This document shows, piece by piece, positions 26,517 through 61,763 of a stretch of DNA of 64,000 bases. A program made the position numbers and the translations under genes. The stretch covers positions 3,100,001-3,164,000 of the forward strand of contig NC_066333.1 of the NCBI RefSeq assembly GCF_022539315.1. The letters are read 5' to 3'. The DNA is from Serinus canaria. Taxonomy: Eukaryota > Chordata > Aves > Passeriformes > Fringillidae. The first letter of the stretch is position 1; every line of letters starts with the position of its first letter. The notes below the pieces were generated by a model. It saw only the letters and a program-made list of their open reading frames with translations, had not been told where the DNA came from and did not search any database.

Positions 26517-27178
26517 TTTTAACAGACTCGGTTTAAATTTTTGTTTTCTACAATAATTCAATGTAAAAATCCCAGTACAATATACAACAGTTTGAACATT
26601 TGGAATAAGAAATCCAGCTTGGGGAGACACGTAAGTTCAGCTAGTTCCTAATACAGGTAGCAAATTCCCTCCACCCTCCCCCAGATTTCCCAGCCAGGAA
26701 GGCATATAGGCAGGAATGCTTTACAAATGTTACACCCACCCTATAAAGACACTGGGTGCTGTGTCCCTGCAGTGGGACATCCCCTAGGAAAGGGCATCCT
26801 CCCCTCCATGAGATGGCTGGGAGCCTCCAGCATGGCAAGGCAGAGTCTTCAGGGAAGTGAGGCTGGCTGGCCCTTGTGCGTGAGTGACATGGGATGCTCT
26901 GAGAAGGCCCTGCGTGCAGATCCTGCAGGGTTTGGAGCTCCCTTGGAATGGAGAGGAGACCTGTCCTCCCCTAGGCAGCACTGCCAGCAGCCTGGTGCCC
27001 TACTGCAGCTGTAAGGCTGTTGGAAGGGGATGGCCCTGCAGGGCCCAGCCCAATGGGCAGAAAACAAGGATGATGAAAGATCCCTGGCTCTTGGGTCTGA
27101 GGGGACATCTCAGGGATCACTCACTGGCCTGGGAGCTGGCGGCTTTTTCAGGAAGCCTCTTTGGTTTGGTCCACGGTA

Positions 27179-27555
27179 CTCAAGCAGCCTTGGAATAGTC
27201 CTGCTTAAACAGCCTGGAGTGGTCCTGCTCAAGTGACATGGGGTGGTCCTGCATGGGCAACATGGGAAGGTTCTGCTCCAGCTACATAGGATGATCCTGG
27301 CCAAGCAGCCTGGAGAGGTCCTGCTTGAGTAGTATGGGGTGCTGCTGATCAAGCAGGGCGGGACGGTCCTGCTCAATCAGCATGGGATGGTCCTGCTGGA
27401 ACAGCATGGAATGGTCCTGCTCAATTAGCATGGGATGGTCCGGCTCAGGCAGCATGGGATGGCCCTGCTTGAGCATGGTGGGATGGTCCTTGTGGAGCAT
27501 GGGATGGTCCTGCTGGAGCAGTGTGTGGTGGGTCTGCTTGAGCACCATGGAGCAG
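27179..27555. repeat. 24-bp minisatellite, about 15 copies
   Basis: The unit resembles CATGGGATGGTCCTGCTCAA plus four bases, with copies diverging at a few positions. Because 24 is divisible by three, the minus strand has an open frame with an eight-residue repeat (DHPMLIEQ-like). I regard this as a by-product, not a protein. Confidence 0.88.
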
Positions 27556-27899
27556 CTGCAAGTGGCAGGGATCATTCTTCATGTCCTACAGCATCCCAGG
27601 CAATGCATTCAAAGCCATTCCTGGCCTTTCTCACCCCTCTTGGAAATCCTTCACTGCTGGAAGTGATCCTGGGGGAATCTAGTCAAGCTGCATGTTCCGC
27701 ATCAGTTATTGCTAATGTTAGACTGGGACATTGCTGACTTTATCTGGCTGAAACCTTTATCTGGTTACTGAAACCTTCCAAGGGCAGAGGTCATCCCCTT
27801 TTCCCCCATGACCAATTCCAACTGCACTAGCCCTAGGGAGAAGTGTTTTCTGATGTCAGGAAGGGTCCTTCCTGTGTGTATCAGGGGTGGCTGAGCTGG

Positions 27900-29930
27900 T
27901 AGTGGCTTTCCCGGGTTGGTAAGGAATGGGATATAAGGCAGGAGAAGTGGGAAGAGAAGCAGAAAATTGTAGCTGGAGTCAGATGTGCTGGGAGTAAAAG
28001 AGTGCAGAGAGGAATGGGAGAAGTCAGGCTGGGAGAAGATTGGAAGTCAGGACAGAGGTAAGAGATGAAGGAGAATGTAAGGCCAGAGAGGGAGCTGTGA
28101 GGTAAGGAAGGATGGCTGGAGGTCAGGGAGGGGTGGAGAGAGAAATCTGTGAGGTTGTGGACACTTAGAGGATAAAGAGGGATAGGAAGGTGGGGAAAAG
28201 TGGAGGAGCATAAGGAGAAACAGGGACACTGTGGGAGGCAGATGACAGAGGATGGTGAGATAGCCAGAGGCCATGTGTGAGAGGGACAGGGAAGAGGTGA
28301 AACTGCAGGAAAAAGTATGGGGAACAATCGGAAGTGAAGGGTCACAAGAAGAACTGAGGTGGAGGAAGAAGTTTTGAGATGGAGGGTGGAGGAGATGGAA
28401 TATGGTGGAAGGGACAATGAATATGAAATGTAAGGTTGGGGAGGATGAAGAGACCAGACAGATAGAAGGAAGTGGACATTGAGGAAGGACAGGCAAATAG
28501 TGGGTGGTGTGGGGCATGGGGAAGGATGGAGGACAGTGGGAAGTGGAGGATGAAGAAGGTGGACAAAATCAAAGAGGAAAACAAAGAGAGATTAGATGGC
28601 AGGTGGTGGAGGAAAAGATGGAGGGGAGATGGAGAAGAGGAGGAGGGATGAGGAAATACTGGGAGATGGACCTGGATGACAGGAGGAACGAGAGACACTA
28701 AAGGGACAGAAGAAGACAAAGACTGGAGGGAGTGGAGGAAAATGAGGAAATGGGAAAAGGATAAGCACAAGGATTGGAAATGTGGAGGTGGAGAAGGTAA
28801 AATTGGGTGACATTAGCAGTTGAAAGGATGGTGAAAGAGTGGGAGGTGAGACTGGATTTTGGGATGGGGAAGTGAAAAAGGTTGAGAGAGGAGATAGGAA
28901 TAGAGAAGAGGATGAAGAAAGATGTGGAGAAGAAGAGTGGATGAAGTTGGGGTGAAGGTGGGAGCTAATGGAGAATAAGCAGGGATAAACTGATGGTAAG
29001 TTGTAGAGGACAGTGGTGGGAGCTGAAAAAGATGGTGAGATGTTGACATGAATATGAAAGGAAAAGCTGGAGGCAAAGCAAGGCAAGGATGGATGAGACA
29101 GGGTGAAGGTGAAGAAGGAGAAAACACAAGAAGGTGCTGGTGAATGAAGGTATGGAACAGGATGTGGTGAATGAAGGAGCAGGTTAGAGGAATGCGATCA
29201 AAGTGTGGCAGGAAGACTGGAGGGTGGGATACGGAGGGCAGTGGAGGAGCACAGGAAGGAGGGGTGGGAGGTAGTGGGTGATGGAAGAGAACAAGGAGGG
29301 ATAGGATGCAGAGTAGGACGCAGCAGCACAGGAGGGTGGGAGGGGACGTGGTGGGTAATGGAAGAGCACAGCATGGCGGGGAGGGATGGGACACATCCCA
29401 CACTGGATGGACACTGGAAGGAGTGTGGAAGGAGGGATGGGATGTGAAGGGAGTGGGGAGAACAGGGAGGGATTGGAGGTGGTGAGTGACAGTGTAGCAC
29501 AAGAAAGGACAGGACACAAAGGAGGATACAGGACAGGAAGGAGGGACAGGACATGGTGGCTGATGGATGAGCACAGAAAAGAAGGATGGGACCTGGTGGG
29601 TGATGGAGGAGGGTGGCAGGGAAGGATGGGACACAGTAGAAGACTGCAAGGAAGGAGGGATGAGTGAACAACAGAGGAGCAGTGGAAAAAGGGTTGGAAC
29701 ATAAAAGAAGATACACAGGAGGGATGGGGTATGGTGGGAACATGGGAAAGAAGAATTGGGTGTAGCATAAGAAGGAGGGCTGGGTTGGGTTAGAGTTGAT
29801 GAAAGAGCACAATAAAGAGGGATGGAACAAGAGCAGGTATGAAGAGGATGGGACATGAAGGATGATGAAAGAGCAAAAGAAGGAGGGTGGGTTTTTGTGG
29901 GTGGTGGAGGACGTCAGGGTGGGACAGTTT
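27900..29930. repeat. 2 kb purine-rich (plus) / pyrimidine-rich (minus) low-complexity tract
   Basis: The plus strand is dominated by A and G, with words such as GGAGGGATGGGA, GGTGGGTGATGGAAGAGCA and AAGGAGG recurring. Repetition is clearest at 29,200-29,720. On the minus strand, the sense strand of MTCL2, it is C/U-rich. Open frames up to about 350 codons (29856-28813) exist in overlapping minus frames, all rich in Pro, Ser, Leu and His. This shows lack of stops from base composition, not coding. Confidence 0.88.
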
Positions 29931-29963
29931 CATGGAGCGAACCTTAGGGGAGGCTGGGACCAG

Positions 29964-30022
29964 CAGGTGATCAGGGAATCATTAAGGTTGGAAATGATCT
30001 CTGAGAGCATCGAGTCCAACTG
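29964..30022 (-). mobile_element. Short CR1 3'-tail remnant (reverse orientation)
   Basis: The fragment AATCATTAAGGTTGGAAATG with CATCGAGTCCAAC is the reverse complement of a CR1 end. Only about 60 bases remain. Confidence 0.75.
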
Positions 30023-30471
30023 AAGGGCAGGCACAAGGGCAGGGAGCCATGGGCAGCAGGGGAAGGGGGATGTGGGTGTGTGTGCAGGCTGGGGTGAGCT
30101 GCTGGGCAGGCTGGCATGGCACATGGCAGCTGTGACAACACCAGCATCACAGGGACAATGCAGAGCTGAGGGCAGCCTGGTGACAGTGCTGGCAGTGAGG
30201 ACCCACGGGAGCTGACAAAGAGCTCTGCTGGTGTGGCACAGTTGGGGTCAGCACATGGGGATGGTGTCAGGGACAGACAGGTGGGTGAGGAGAGCATGGG
30301 ACACCATGTGTGGCTGGGCAGCAGGCAGGATGGCAGGAACAGAGGCACAGGATCACGTCACCCCACACCTCCCTCTGCAGCAGCACTGCCCCAGACAGGA
30401 CAGGCAGCACGGCCCCCCCACCACAGCACGGGAAGGCAGCACCAAGGGTGGGGGTGAGGGGTTGCAGGGCC

Positions 30472-30477
30472 TTTATT
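30472..30477 (-). terminator. MTCL2: Proximal poly(A) signal of MTCL2
   Basis: The minus strand reads AATAAA, about 2.4 kb after the MTCL2 stop. The downstream sequence is C-rich with a weak GU element, so usage is uncertain. Confidence 0.5.
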
Positions 30478-31316
30478 CATCACACAACAAGCAGGCATGA
30501 AACAGGGGTGCAGAATGGGGTGGGCAGAGAGCCTGTCATCAGAGCAGGAGGTGCCCTTCATGCGACCTTGGCATGGGCTGGTGAGAGGAAGCAGGAGGAC
30601 AGGACAGGGGCAAACGGCTTTACCCAAAACACCTCAGGTTTCACCCCAGGCTGGGTACTGGCATGCGGACAGGGGCAGAATTCATGGAGGGGCTGAAGCA
30701 GAATCAGCCACCTCCACACCTTAAGCAAATTTTCCCCACAAATTCCTTGCCGGCCTCATCTCAGCCCCCCTGGGAAATGCCCAGCACCGCTATTTACAGA
30801 GTAAGACAGAACTGACCAATATTACAAATAATTAAAAGGCAGTTTTAAAAATGAGAAACCACATTCCAAAAAGTAGAGAGTCTTTTAAAAAAACCAAACC
30901 AAACCAAAACCCCAATTATCCATGAAAATGCTAAAAACCACCCCGAAAATATCTATGTACAGCAGGACATTGCCCGTGGCAGTGCTGGACCCAACTCCTC
31001 CGTGGCAGGCAGGGACACAGCCTGGCCCTGGCTGCTGGTGAGGGTGGGCAGCACCCAGCTGGGTGATGAGGGTCCCCCGGGGGCTGGCCGGGTGCTGCAG
31101 GAGCAAAAGGCCATGGGTAGTGGGCCTGCTGGGCCCTGGCTGATGCTGGTGTGTCCGGGGACACCGGCAGTGAGCGGCTGTCGCGGAGATGCTGACGGAG
31201 GCTGCAACGTGGCAGTGATGCAGCAGCTGCTGCGGGCAGTGAGCGGCCGGACAGGAGAGGGCAGCAGCCTCGGCAGCACCAGCAGTTCTTAAGAGAAACT
31301 GCGGGATGACAATGTG

Positions 31317-31560
31317 CAGAGGCCCTGGAAGCAGCGTACAGAGCTCCAGAGCAATGCACAGAGCCCTTGGAGTGATGTACAGAGCTCCTGGAGCAATGCA
31401 CAGAGCCTGTGGAACAGTGTACGGAGCCCCTGAAGCACTGTATAGAGCCCCAGAGCAATGCAGAGCCCTCGGAGCAGTGGATGGAGACCCTGGAGCAATG
31501 CAGAGCCCAATGCAGAGCCCTTGGAGCCATGCACAGAGCCCCCAGAACAAGGCACACAGT
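31317..31560. repeat. 21-bp degenerate minisatellite in MTCL2 3' UTR
   Basis: Units resemble GCCCTTGGAGCAATGCACAG followed by A, with several 18-19-bp and one 12-bp deletion variants, about 12 copies. Both strands show short open frames by periodicity only. Confidence 0.85.
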
Positions 31561-31988
31561 CCCAGAGCATTGCGTTGAGCCCCAGGCACCTGCAGGCAGC
31601 TCCATCTGGGTGAATCCCTGCCTGGCCCCTGGCAGGCAGCTGGAAAATAGGTCAGGCAGCTGCCTCAGAAATCTCTGTTCTCTCCCGGAGCTGCACAGGG
31701 GCACCAAGGCTGCTCTGTGTGGAACTGGGTCGCAGTCCCCCAGCCCCAGGAGCTCTGCAGTGCTGTGGGGGCTGTGCTTGCTGCCCCCTGCCTCCCTGGG
31801 TAAGGCTTTTTCTGGTGGTGACAGAGGGATGAGTGGCGCAGACCACGGGCCACGCTGCAGCCTCCCAAACCACAATCTCTTAATCCAATTGGTGCCTCTC
31901 CAAAGTAGCTCATTTCGGTATTTTTAAAATGCACTTGGTTTTACATTGCAGGCTGTCCGGAGTTGGGCAGGGCCAGAAGTGGAGAAAC

Positions 31989-32021
<33 letters not shown>

Positions 32022-32037
32022 AAATAAAAAAAAAAAA
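31989..32037. repeat. Poly(A)/poly(T) tract
   Basis: Twenty-eight consecutive A (31989-32016) are followed after nine bases by a run of twelve A. On the MTCL2 sense strand this is a U-tract in the 3' UTR. It could be an old retroposon tail, but no body was recognised. Confidence 0.9.
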
Positions 32038-32892
32038 GAAAAAGAGAAATATGTATATTCAGCACTTGCAGAAGAAATAACTACAAGTGGCCCCAAGCAG
32101 GGAGGTGGGTGCAAGGCAGGGGCACCACAACCCCTTGGGAGCAGGGGATGTGCACACACACACACAGAGGCACAGGCCACCTCTCCCCACGCTGTGCACC
32201 CAGCAATCCCAGCTCTGCAGCTGGAGGAGCCCGGGGACCACCCGGATCCCTCCCAGCAGCCAAGGGCCTCAGGAGCGCCCCAAGAGCAGAAGGGTGGCCG
32301 AGGAAGGCCCCCAGCCAGCCCAGCCCGGGTGACCACAGGGAGCCTCCCTCCTCCTTCCTGCCGGGGAAGCACACTCAGCCCGCGGCTGATGCAACCGCTC
32401 GGCAATCGGGCAATCGGCCCGGGATGCCGGCAGGATGCTGGAGCCCAGGCAGCGCCGGCAGCAGCCGGAGCCAGCACCCTCCATCTGCAGGGTGGGTGCA
32501 GCATCACCCCTCGGCCGGTGCTTCCCTACAGCGGCCCAGCCCTCCCTATCGATACCAGCAGCCTCCCCTGGCTGCTCTCCCTTTCTCAGCCCTCGGCATA
32601 GCAGGCTCTCAGCTGACACTCCCGGCGCGGTGGCACCGCCAGGAACCCCCGGTGCCGTCTCTGCGCAGGCAGGAGGTGATGCAGCCACCCTGCCAGGGTG
32701 TCCTCGCACCCCGGGGCTACCGGCAGCCTCTGGCTCCGCATCTGCTTCGTAAGCGTCCCCGGGGCCGAGGGGACGTTTAGGAGACAGATGAGCCCGCGCC
32801 GCCTCCGAGAGGGGCCCCCGCGGGCTCAGCGCGGGCGCTCTTCCGGCAGGACAGTGGATGGCAGGCACGCTGCGTCCCCCGGCCCCCCGTCC

Positions 32893-56063
<23,171 letters not shown>

Positions 56064-56340
56064 CTCCCGCTGCGCTGCGCTGGGCTCGGCCCCGGCTGCG
56101 GCTGCGGCCCCGGCCCGGCCCCGGCCCCGGCTCCGCCCGCCGCCGCCGGGCGGGGACGAGCGCGGGCGGCGAACAAAAGGCGGCGGAGGGAGTGTGGGGG
56201 GAGGCGGGGGGCGGCCGTGCTGGCGGCAACAGCGACCCCTCCGCCCGCCCGGAGCCGCACCATCCCACCCTGCCACCGGAGCGCCGGCATCCCCGGTGGA
56301 TGGGGGCATCCCCGGTGGATAGGGCATCCCCGGGGTGAGG
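56064..56340 (-). promoter_or_regulatory. MTCL2: MTCL2 CpG-rich 5' UTR / promoter
   Basis: The CpG-dense block continues from exon 1 to about 56.33 kb, with GC-box-like runs near 56,130-56,160 and 56,190-56,215. No TATA box is evident. The transcription start cannot be placed. Confidence 0.65.
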
Positions 56341-59300
56341 GGTCCCCCGCGGATGTCTTCAGCAACGCGTGCTTTTTGGGGAGCCGTGACATGGCAGGGT
56401 GTCCCCAGCGGGTCCCTGCAGCATCCCTGGGGACAGGGTCCTCTCGTGTGTCCCCTGCAGAGCGGGTCGCTGGGGTACCCCCGCGCAGGAGGGTTACTCC
56501 GGTGCATTTCAGCTCCTGGGACACCCCCGAGGGTAAGTGTCCCTGAGGACAGGTCTGGGGAAGGAGGTCCCCAGGGTGTCCCTGTAAGCGCAGCTCCTCC
56601 GGGGCAGTCTCAGACGTGAAGGTCCCCAAGGGACACGGAGGGTGACTGTCCCCCGGGGCACCACTGTCAGTGCTGGGCATCCTCGGAGCTGGAAGTCCCC
56701 CATATGCCCCGTGGGTGGGAGCTCCCTGGGGCCCCTGAGCCACCTCCGCTCCCCGCCACGCTGCCCAGGGCCACTCCAGCTGCCTTCCGAGCAGCGGGAG
56801 CGCGCACAGTGCCTCTCCAGGGGGAAGCCTGGAGCAGCGAGCGCCTGTTCAAGTCTGCTCCCACCCACCCGCCGCGTCTGTCGTACGTTACCAGCCGGCC
56901 CCAAACCCACTGCGGAGCATCCAAAGGCTGAGTTTGAAAAATGCTCCTCGGCTCTATTTGTAAAATGCTCCTCTGTGCTTTCCCGCGTGGCCTCAGCACG
57001 GGAAGCGATGCTCTGCTGCATCACACAGAGCCTGGGACCCCCTCGCTGCTCAGATTCCGTTCCTAATGCTGGGCAGCACAGCCCCAAGGCAGCGCCTTCT
57101 TTTGCCCGGGGCAAACCCTAGCCTGGCAGAGGGGCAGAACCCGCTGCACATCTCGGTCTCAATCCGCCCAAAATAAACACACGTGGGGTTGATTAGGACG
57201 TTGCTCAATACCCCTCTCTGTTCAGCCCACAGCCCCCTCCCCAAACCCCTCTGGACACAGGCTGGGATTGCACTCCTGCTCTGCCCTGAGCCAGCTGTGC
57301 CTCCAGCACAGGAAAACCAGGATTGTACGACAAACCAGGACTGCAGCGATACCTTTTGTTGCAGGTATCACTCCCTGCGGCTGGTGGGGCTATAAATCGC
57401 TGTGTGCCTCTGGCCACGGTTTGCTGAGCCCCCTCCGTGGCTCCATGAATGCCAAGGTGGTGTCTCCAGCCTGTCAGCAGCTTGTGAGCATGACAGCGGG
57501 GGTGTGGCTGGAAAAAGGGACCCCAGGAAGATGAGAAGGGCTCTGTGTCCGAGCCCCACGCTGCAGCACAGCCACTGCACTGAGAAAGGAAGGTTCCTGG
57601 GCATCCTGCCCTTTCCAGGATGATTTGCAGCCACAGGTGCCGCTTTCCAGGCTCTGGCACGTTGCCTGGCACCACACCTTGCAGCAAAGCAGGCTGAGCA
57701 GTGCCAGGTCCTGCCCCACGGCGCAGGGCACGAGGGATGGAGGGCGGGTGGCACAGCTCTGCCCTTCTGTACGTGCCCGTCCCAGGGCTAGCGGCAGGGC
57801 TGCCCTCCCCAGCATCATTAGCAGCCCTGCCGTGACTCAGTGCTGCTGCATGACTGCACATGCCCCGAGCGGGACAGGCACTGACCGAGCAGTGCTGCGC
57901 TCATTAAGGATCATCATTAGTTCTGCTCCCGGCAGTGGCTAATTGCGTAACGCCAGGCACACGGTGGGCTGCCCTCGAGGAGCCACACAGCTGCAGGGCA
58001 GCGAGGGATGAGGGCAGCATGTCGGCAGCCTGGTCCTTGGGAACAGCCCCTGGTCCCTGGGAACAGCCCCCAGGATGTTTGGAACAGCCCCTGGTTCTTG
58101 GGAACAGCCCCCAGGATGCCATAAAGAGGGACAGGACATGCCTCAAACTCTGCTTGGGGCTGAGCACAGGGTAGAAAGGCTTTCCCAGAGAGCAGGCTAC
58201 CTCAGGGAATTCCACCTCTGTTAGATCTCACCTCTCACAGCCCCCTTGCTGGAGCTGGGGACTCATCCTTGCCCTCCCAGCCAGGCCCTGGCTTGCCCCC
58301 CCTCCTGTCCAGGTGGTCTCAGATTGTTGTACCTCTGCTGGGTTTGTGTGGCCAGGTTTTGGTAGTGAGGGGAGGGCTACAGGGGTGGCTTCTGCTTCCC
58401 CCATGTCCAGCAGAGCCAATCCATGGTGGCCCCAAGATGGATGTGAACCCTGGCTGTAAATCTGGGCAGTGCAGCACCCCAAAGAGCACGTGAATCCCAT
58501 CACAGCAAGATGTGCCTCTGTGGTACCTGTGCATCCCCACAGACTGGTTGTGTCTCACCCCCTCTGCAGAGCTGGCAACAGGCTTTGGAGGCAGCTGAGG
58601 GCTGAGCCCTGCTCTGGGGCTGCTGCCCAAGGGAATGGGGTTCAAAGGCAGGAGCAGGTTTGGGGTGGAAGTGGGAGGGATATGAACAGACCTCAGAACA
58701 TCCCCTGGGGCTGGAGGCAGTGCAGGCAGCTTTAGAGCTGAGCCAAGCCAGGTGCCTGGCCCTGTGCTCACCACCACCCCCCTGGCACTGCCACAGAGCT
58801 GTGCTGGAAGGGACAGAGCCCTCAATGGCCAGAGCTGTGCCAGCTGATCTCATTGATGGTCTGTTGTAGTGGTTGGTCCTGAACTAGTTGTTCCCAGGAG
58901 AATTATTCAATAAATTTGAATTAAATGTGGGCAGGCAGCTTTCTGAAGCCTCTGAAAGGAAAGCAATGAGCTTAACCAGCCCCCTGGGCCCTCAGGAGGT
59001 CTGGCTGGCAGCCAGCTGGAGCCAGGATCCAGCACAGCCCTGAGCAGTGCAGAGGGAGAGGTCTCACCAGCTCTGTGCACTGCAGGTGGGGCTGGGCTGA
59101 GCAGGGTTCTCCTGCCCACCCAGCCCATCCTGAGGCTCACCAGGGCCTGGAAAGAGACACAGGAGAGGTGGCCAGAGGCAAAATCAGCCTGTGCTGGCTC
59201 CTGGCACAGGGACCAACCCTGCAGAGAGATCCCAGCTGTCACCTCCAGAGCCACCAATGTGGCACCATGTGTGTGCCCAAGGGCAGGAGCACCCCAGGGG

Positions 59301-61227
59301 CTCGGGGGGACATCTCAAACCTCTGTCCCCAGTGCAAAGGGCAGGGCCCAGGGGAGAAGCAGGAACCAGCAGCAGGTGTTGACACCTGAGCACCCTTCTG
59401 GACCAGGCTCTGGGCTCTGCACACTCCCTGCTCCTTCTCTGGCTCCTAGAGGCAGTGCTGGCTTCTCTCCAGCCCTCTGATGAGGCTGCCAGGTGCATCA
59501 CAGGTTAGGGTGCTCAGCCCTGTAGCAAAGTGCAGCAAGGCCTGAGGAGGGGCAGGGGGCAGGGCCTGAGCCCTCAGTCCCCAAGGTGCAGATGGACCCA
59601 GTGAACCTGGCCCAAGCTGTGGTGAGCAAAGCCAAACCCCCCTCCCTTAAGCTGAGGATTCCACAGTTTCTTAGGGAAAAAAAGCTGTAGAAATGGTTGT
59701 CATGCTCAGGCAACATTCAGCACCCCCCTTGTTCAAACAGCATTTGCACCTGCTCTCCAGCACTTTATACAGACACTCACACACTGTTTGAATGACAAAT
59801 ATCCCAAGTGTATTATTTTTAAACACCTACATGCATTGTTTGCTGTTTACTGTGCTCCCCCCTCCCCAGTGCTGCTTCCACTGAGGGGATTTTGCTGCCA
59901 GGGAGGGTCCTGAGTAGGGACACGAAGCCAAGCACCCCAGGGGACTCTGTGTGGCCTGCCATGCCTTGCTCACACCTGGAGGAATCACTTTGCTTTCCAG
60001 CTGTGGCACATCTGCTTGCAGAGCTGCTAAACATGATGTTGCATCAGGATGGTCTCAGCAACCATAGCAACGGGGCTGCCTTGGATTTCCACCTTCCCCA
60101 GCAGAAATGATGCTGATTTCTCCCAAATTCACTGCTGTCTGAGAGACACCAGCAAAAACCTCTGGCCAGGCAGGAGAGAGGAGTTCTGGGAAGGTTCCCA
60201 GCTTGAGGCTCTGCTGTCCCCTCTCAGGTGAGGACTCTGGTGCAGTGAGCAGCTCCAGAGGCTCCAGCCAATCCCACCTGCACCAGCTGGACCCTCCACA
60301 GAACCTGAACTGCATCTCAAATCCTGACTCCAGCATCAGCAGGGTGGGGAGCACTGCTTCTCTGCCCTACAGCTTGCATTCCACGGGAGGGAGCACCAGA
60401 CACACAACACCTCTGGGCTCAGCAGCAGCCTGTGGAGAGCCAGCCATGCCAACCCAGTGCTGCAGAGCAGAGCATGAGGGCAATGCCCTCTGAAATGGCT
60501 GCTGGCCTTTGGAGATGGAGGTCCTGGGCCCAAGAATGGTCACAGGGATGTAGGGAGTCAGAACTGCCCTCCCAAATGCTGAGGCCACCCTGGGATAAGG
60601 GCAGCACCCAGTCTCTATGGCACAGCACAAGCTTCTCCTTGGCTGGCAGTGAAGGATTAAAAACCTGCAGGTGTAGGGAAAGACCCAAACATGAGAGACT
60701 CTGGTCTCTCCTTCCCTGGCTTTGAGCTCACCCACTCCTGGGCCAGCCAGGATCAGCACCCACTGCTCTGCCACCAGCCTCTCCCTGAGCCAACCCCACC
60801 TCCCAGCTCACGCTCTCCTTCATCACAGCTTCCCCACCCAGCACTCAGAGCAAGTCCCAGATCTCCACTGAGCCCCTCAGCCTACTCTGCCCTCCCCCCT
60901 GGGCTGTTTTGCTGCTGCTCAGTGCTCCTGGGACCTGCTTTGGGAAGAAAGGAGGGAGCTCTAACTTTTGGGGTAGAAGACCACCACGCTGAGCTCCATC
61001 CTCCCCTCCCCTTGCCCAGCTCTGCTCTCCCCCACCATGGGCAATGTGGCTCTGCAGGGACAGCAGAGCAGGACCCTCGGGCTGGCTGTCCCCAACACCA
61101 GTGTGGCAGGGTGGGGATGTTCCTGAGCAGAATCCTGCTCCAGGAATGCAGCACAGCCCTCAGCACATCCCACTCGTGCGGGACCAGGGAGGTGCCACAC
61201 TTGCAGGACTTTGGCAGGGCAGCCCGG
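56341..61227. other. Non-coding region upstream of MTCL2
   Basis: No exon was recognised. A short run of about four 20-bp units (GGGAACAGCCCCTGGTCC-like) lies at 58,029-58,118. The rest shows nothing I can assign. Confidence 0.6.
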
Positions 61228-61503
61228 CTCTCCCGGGCTGGAGGTGATGGCTCTCCCAGGCTGGAGGTGATGGTTCTCCCAGGCTGGAGGTGATGGCTCT
61301 CCCAGGCTGGAGGTGATGGCTCTCCCAGGCTGGAGGTGATGGCTCTCCCAGGCTGGAGGTGATGGTTCTCCCAGGCTGGAGGTGATGGCTCTCCCAGGCT
61401 GGAGGTGATGGCTCTCCCGGGCTGGAAGTGGCGGCTCTCCCAGGCTGGAGGTGATGGCTCTCCCGGGCTGGAGGTGATGGCTCTCCCGGGCTGGAAGTGG
61501 CTG
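61228..61503. repeat. 23-bp minisatellite, 12 tandem copies
   Basis: Twelve head-to-tail copies of a 23-bp unit (CTCTCCCAGGCTGGAGGTGA then TGG) fill exactly 276 bp. Variation is limited to a few positions (C/T at base 1, A/G in CCAGG/CCGGG, GAGGTGA/GAAGTGG). Confidence 0.97.
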
Positions 61504-61763
61504 CCGTGGTCCGGGAATGGCTGTGGGAATTTAGAGCAGCAGAATGGCCCTAGAAATGCTGAGAGCTCCCCCAGCTCAGCTTTCAGGGGCTGCTGTTTGG
61601 GACAGGGACAATGTCAACGTGCCAAGTGGGTCCTGTCACCCGTGAGTCTTCTCGTGACCCAAAAGCCCAAAGCAAACCGAGGCCTTTAACAACGGTGTTG
61701 TGCAAAAAAACCCCAAATTTGCTTTTTTTGCCCCGTTTCTGCTGGGCGGGAGCTGCGGGGCTG

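Larger units (their letters stand above)
30455..32892 (-). other. MTCL2: MTCL2 3' untranslated region (proximal part)
   Basis: The segment runs from the base after the MTCL2 stop to the first good poly(A) signal at 30472-30477. It contains a T-tract on the sense strand, a 21-bp minisatellite, and an AT-rich stretch at 30,780-30,960 of the kind usual near 3' ends. No exon of another gene was seen. The extent is inferred, not proven. Confidence 0.6.

Noticed and set aside
28813..29856. 347-codon minus-strand open frame, plus overlapping frames of 180-210 codons
   Set aside because: Several minus frames are open at once, the peptides are Pro/Ser/Leu/His low-complexity, and the DNA is a pyrimidine-rich repeat. 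Base composition explains the lack of stops.
57205..57861. 218-codon minus-strand open frame upstream of MTCL2
   Set aside because: It has no recognisable domain, mixed composition typical of GC-rich non-coding DNA, and no splice or promoter context.
61228..61503. CRISPR array
   Set aside because: The units are head-to-tail with no unique spacers, in a vertebrate genome. It is a minisatellite.
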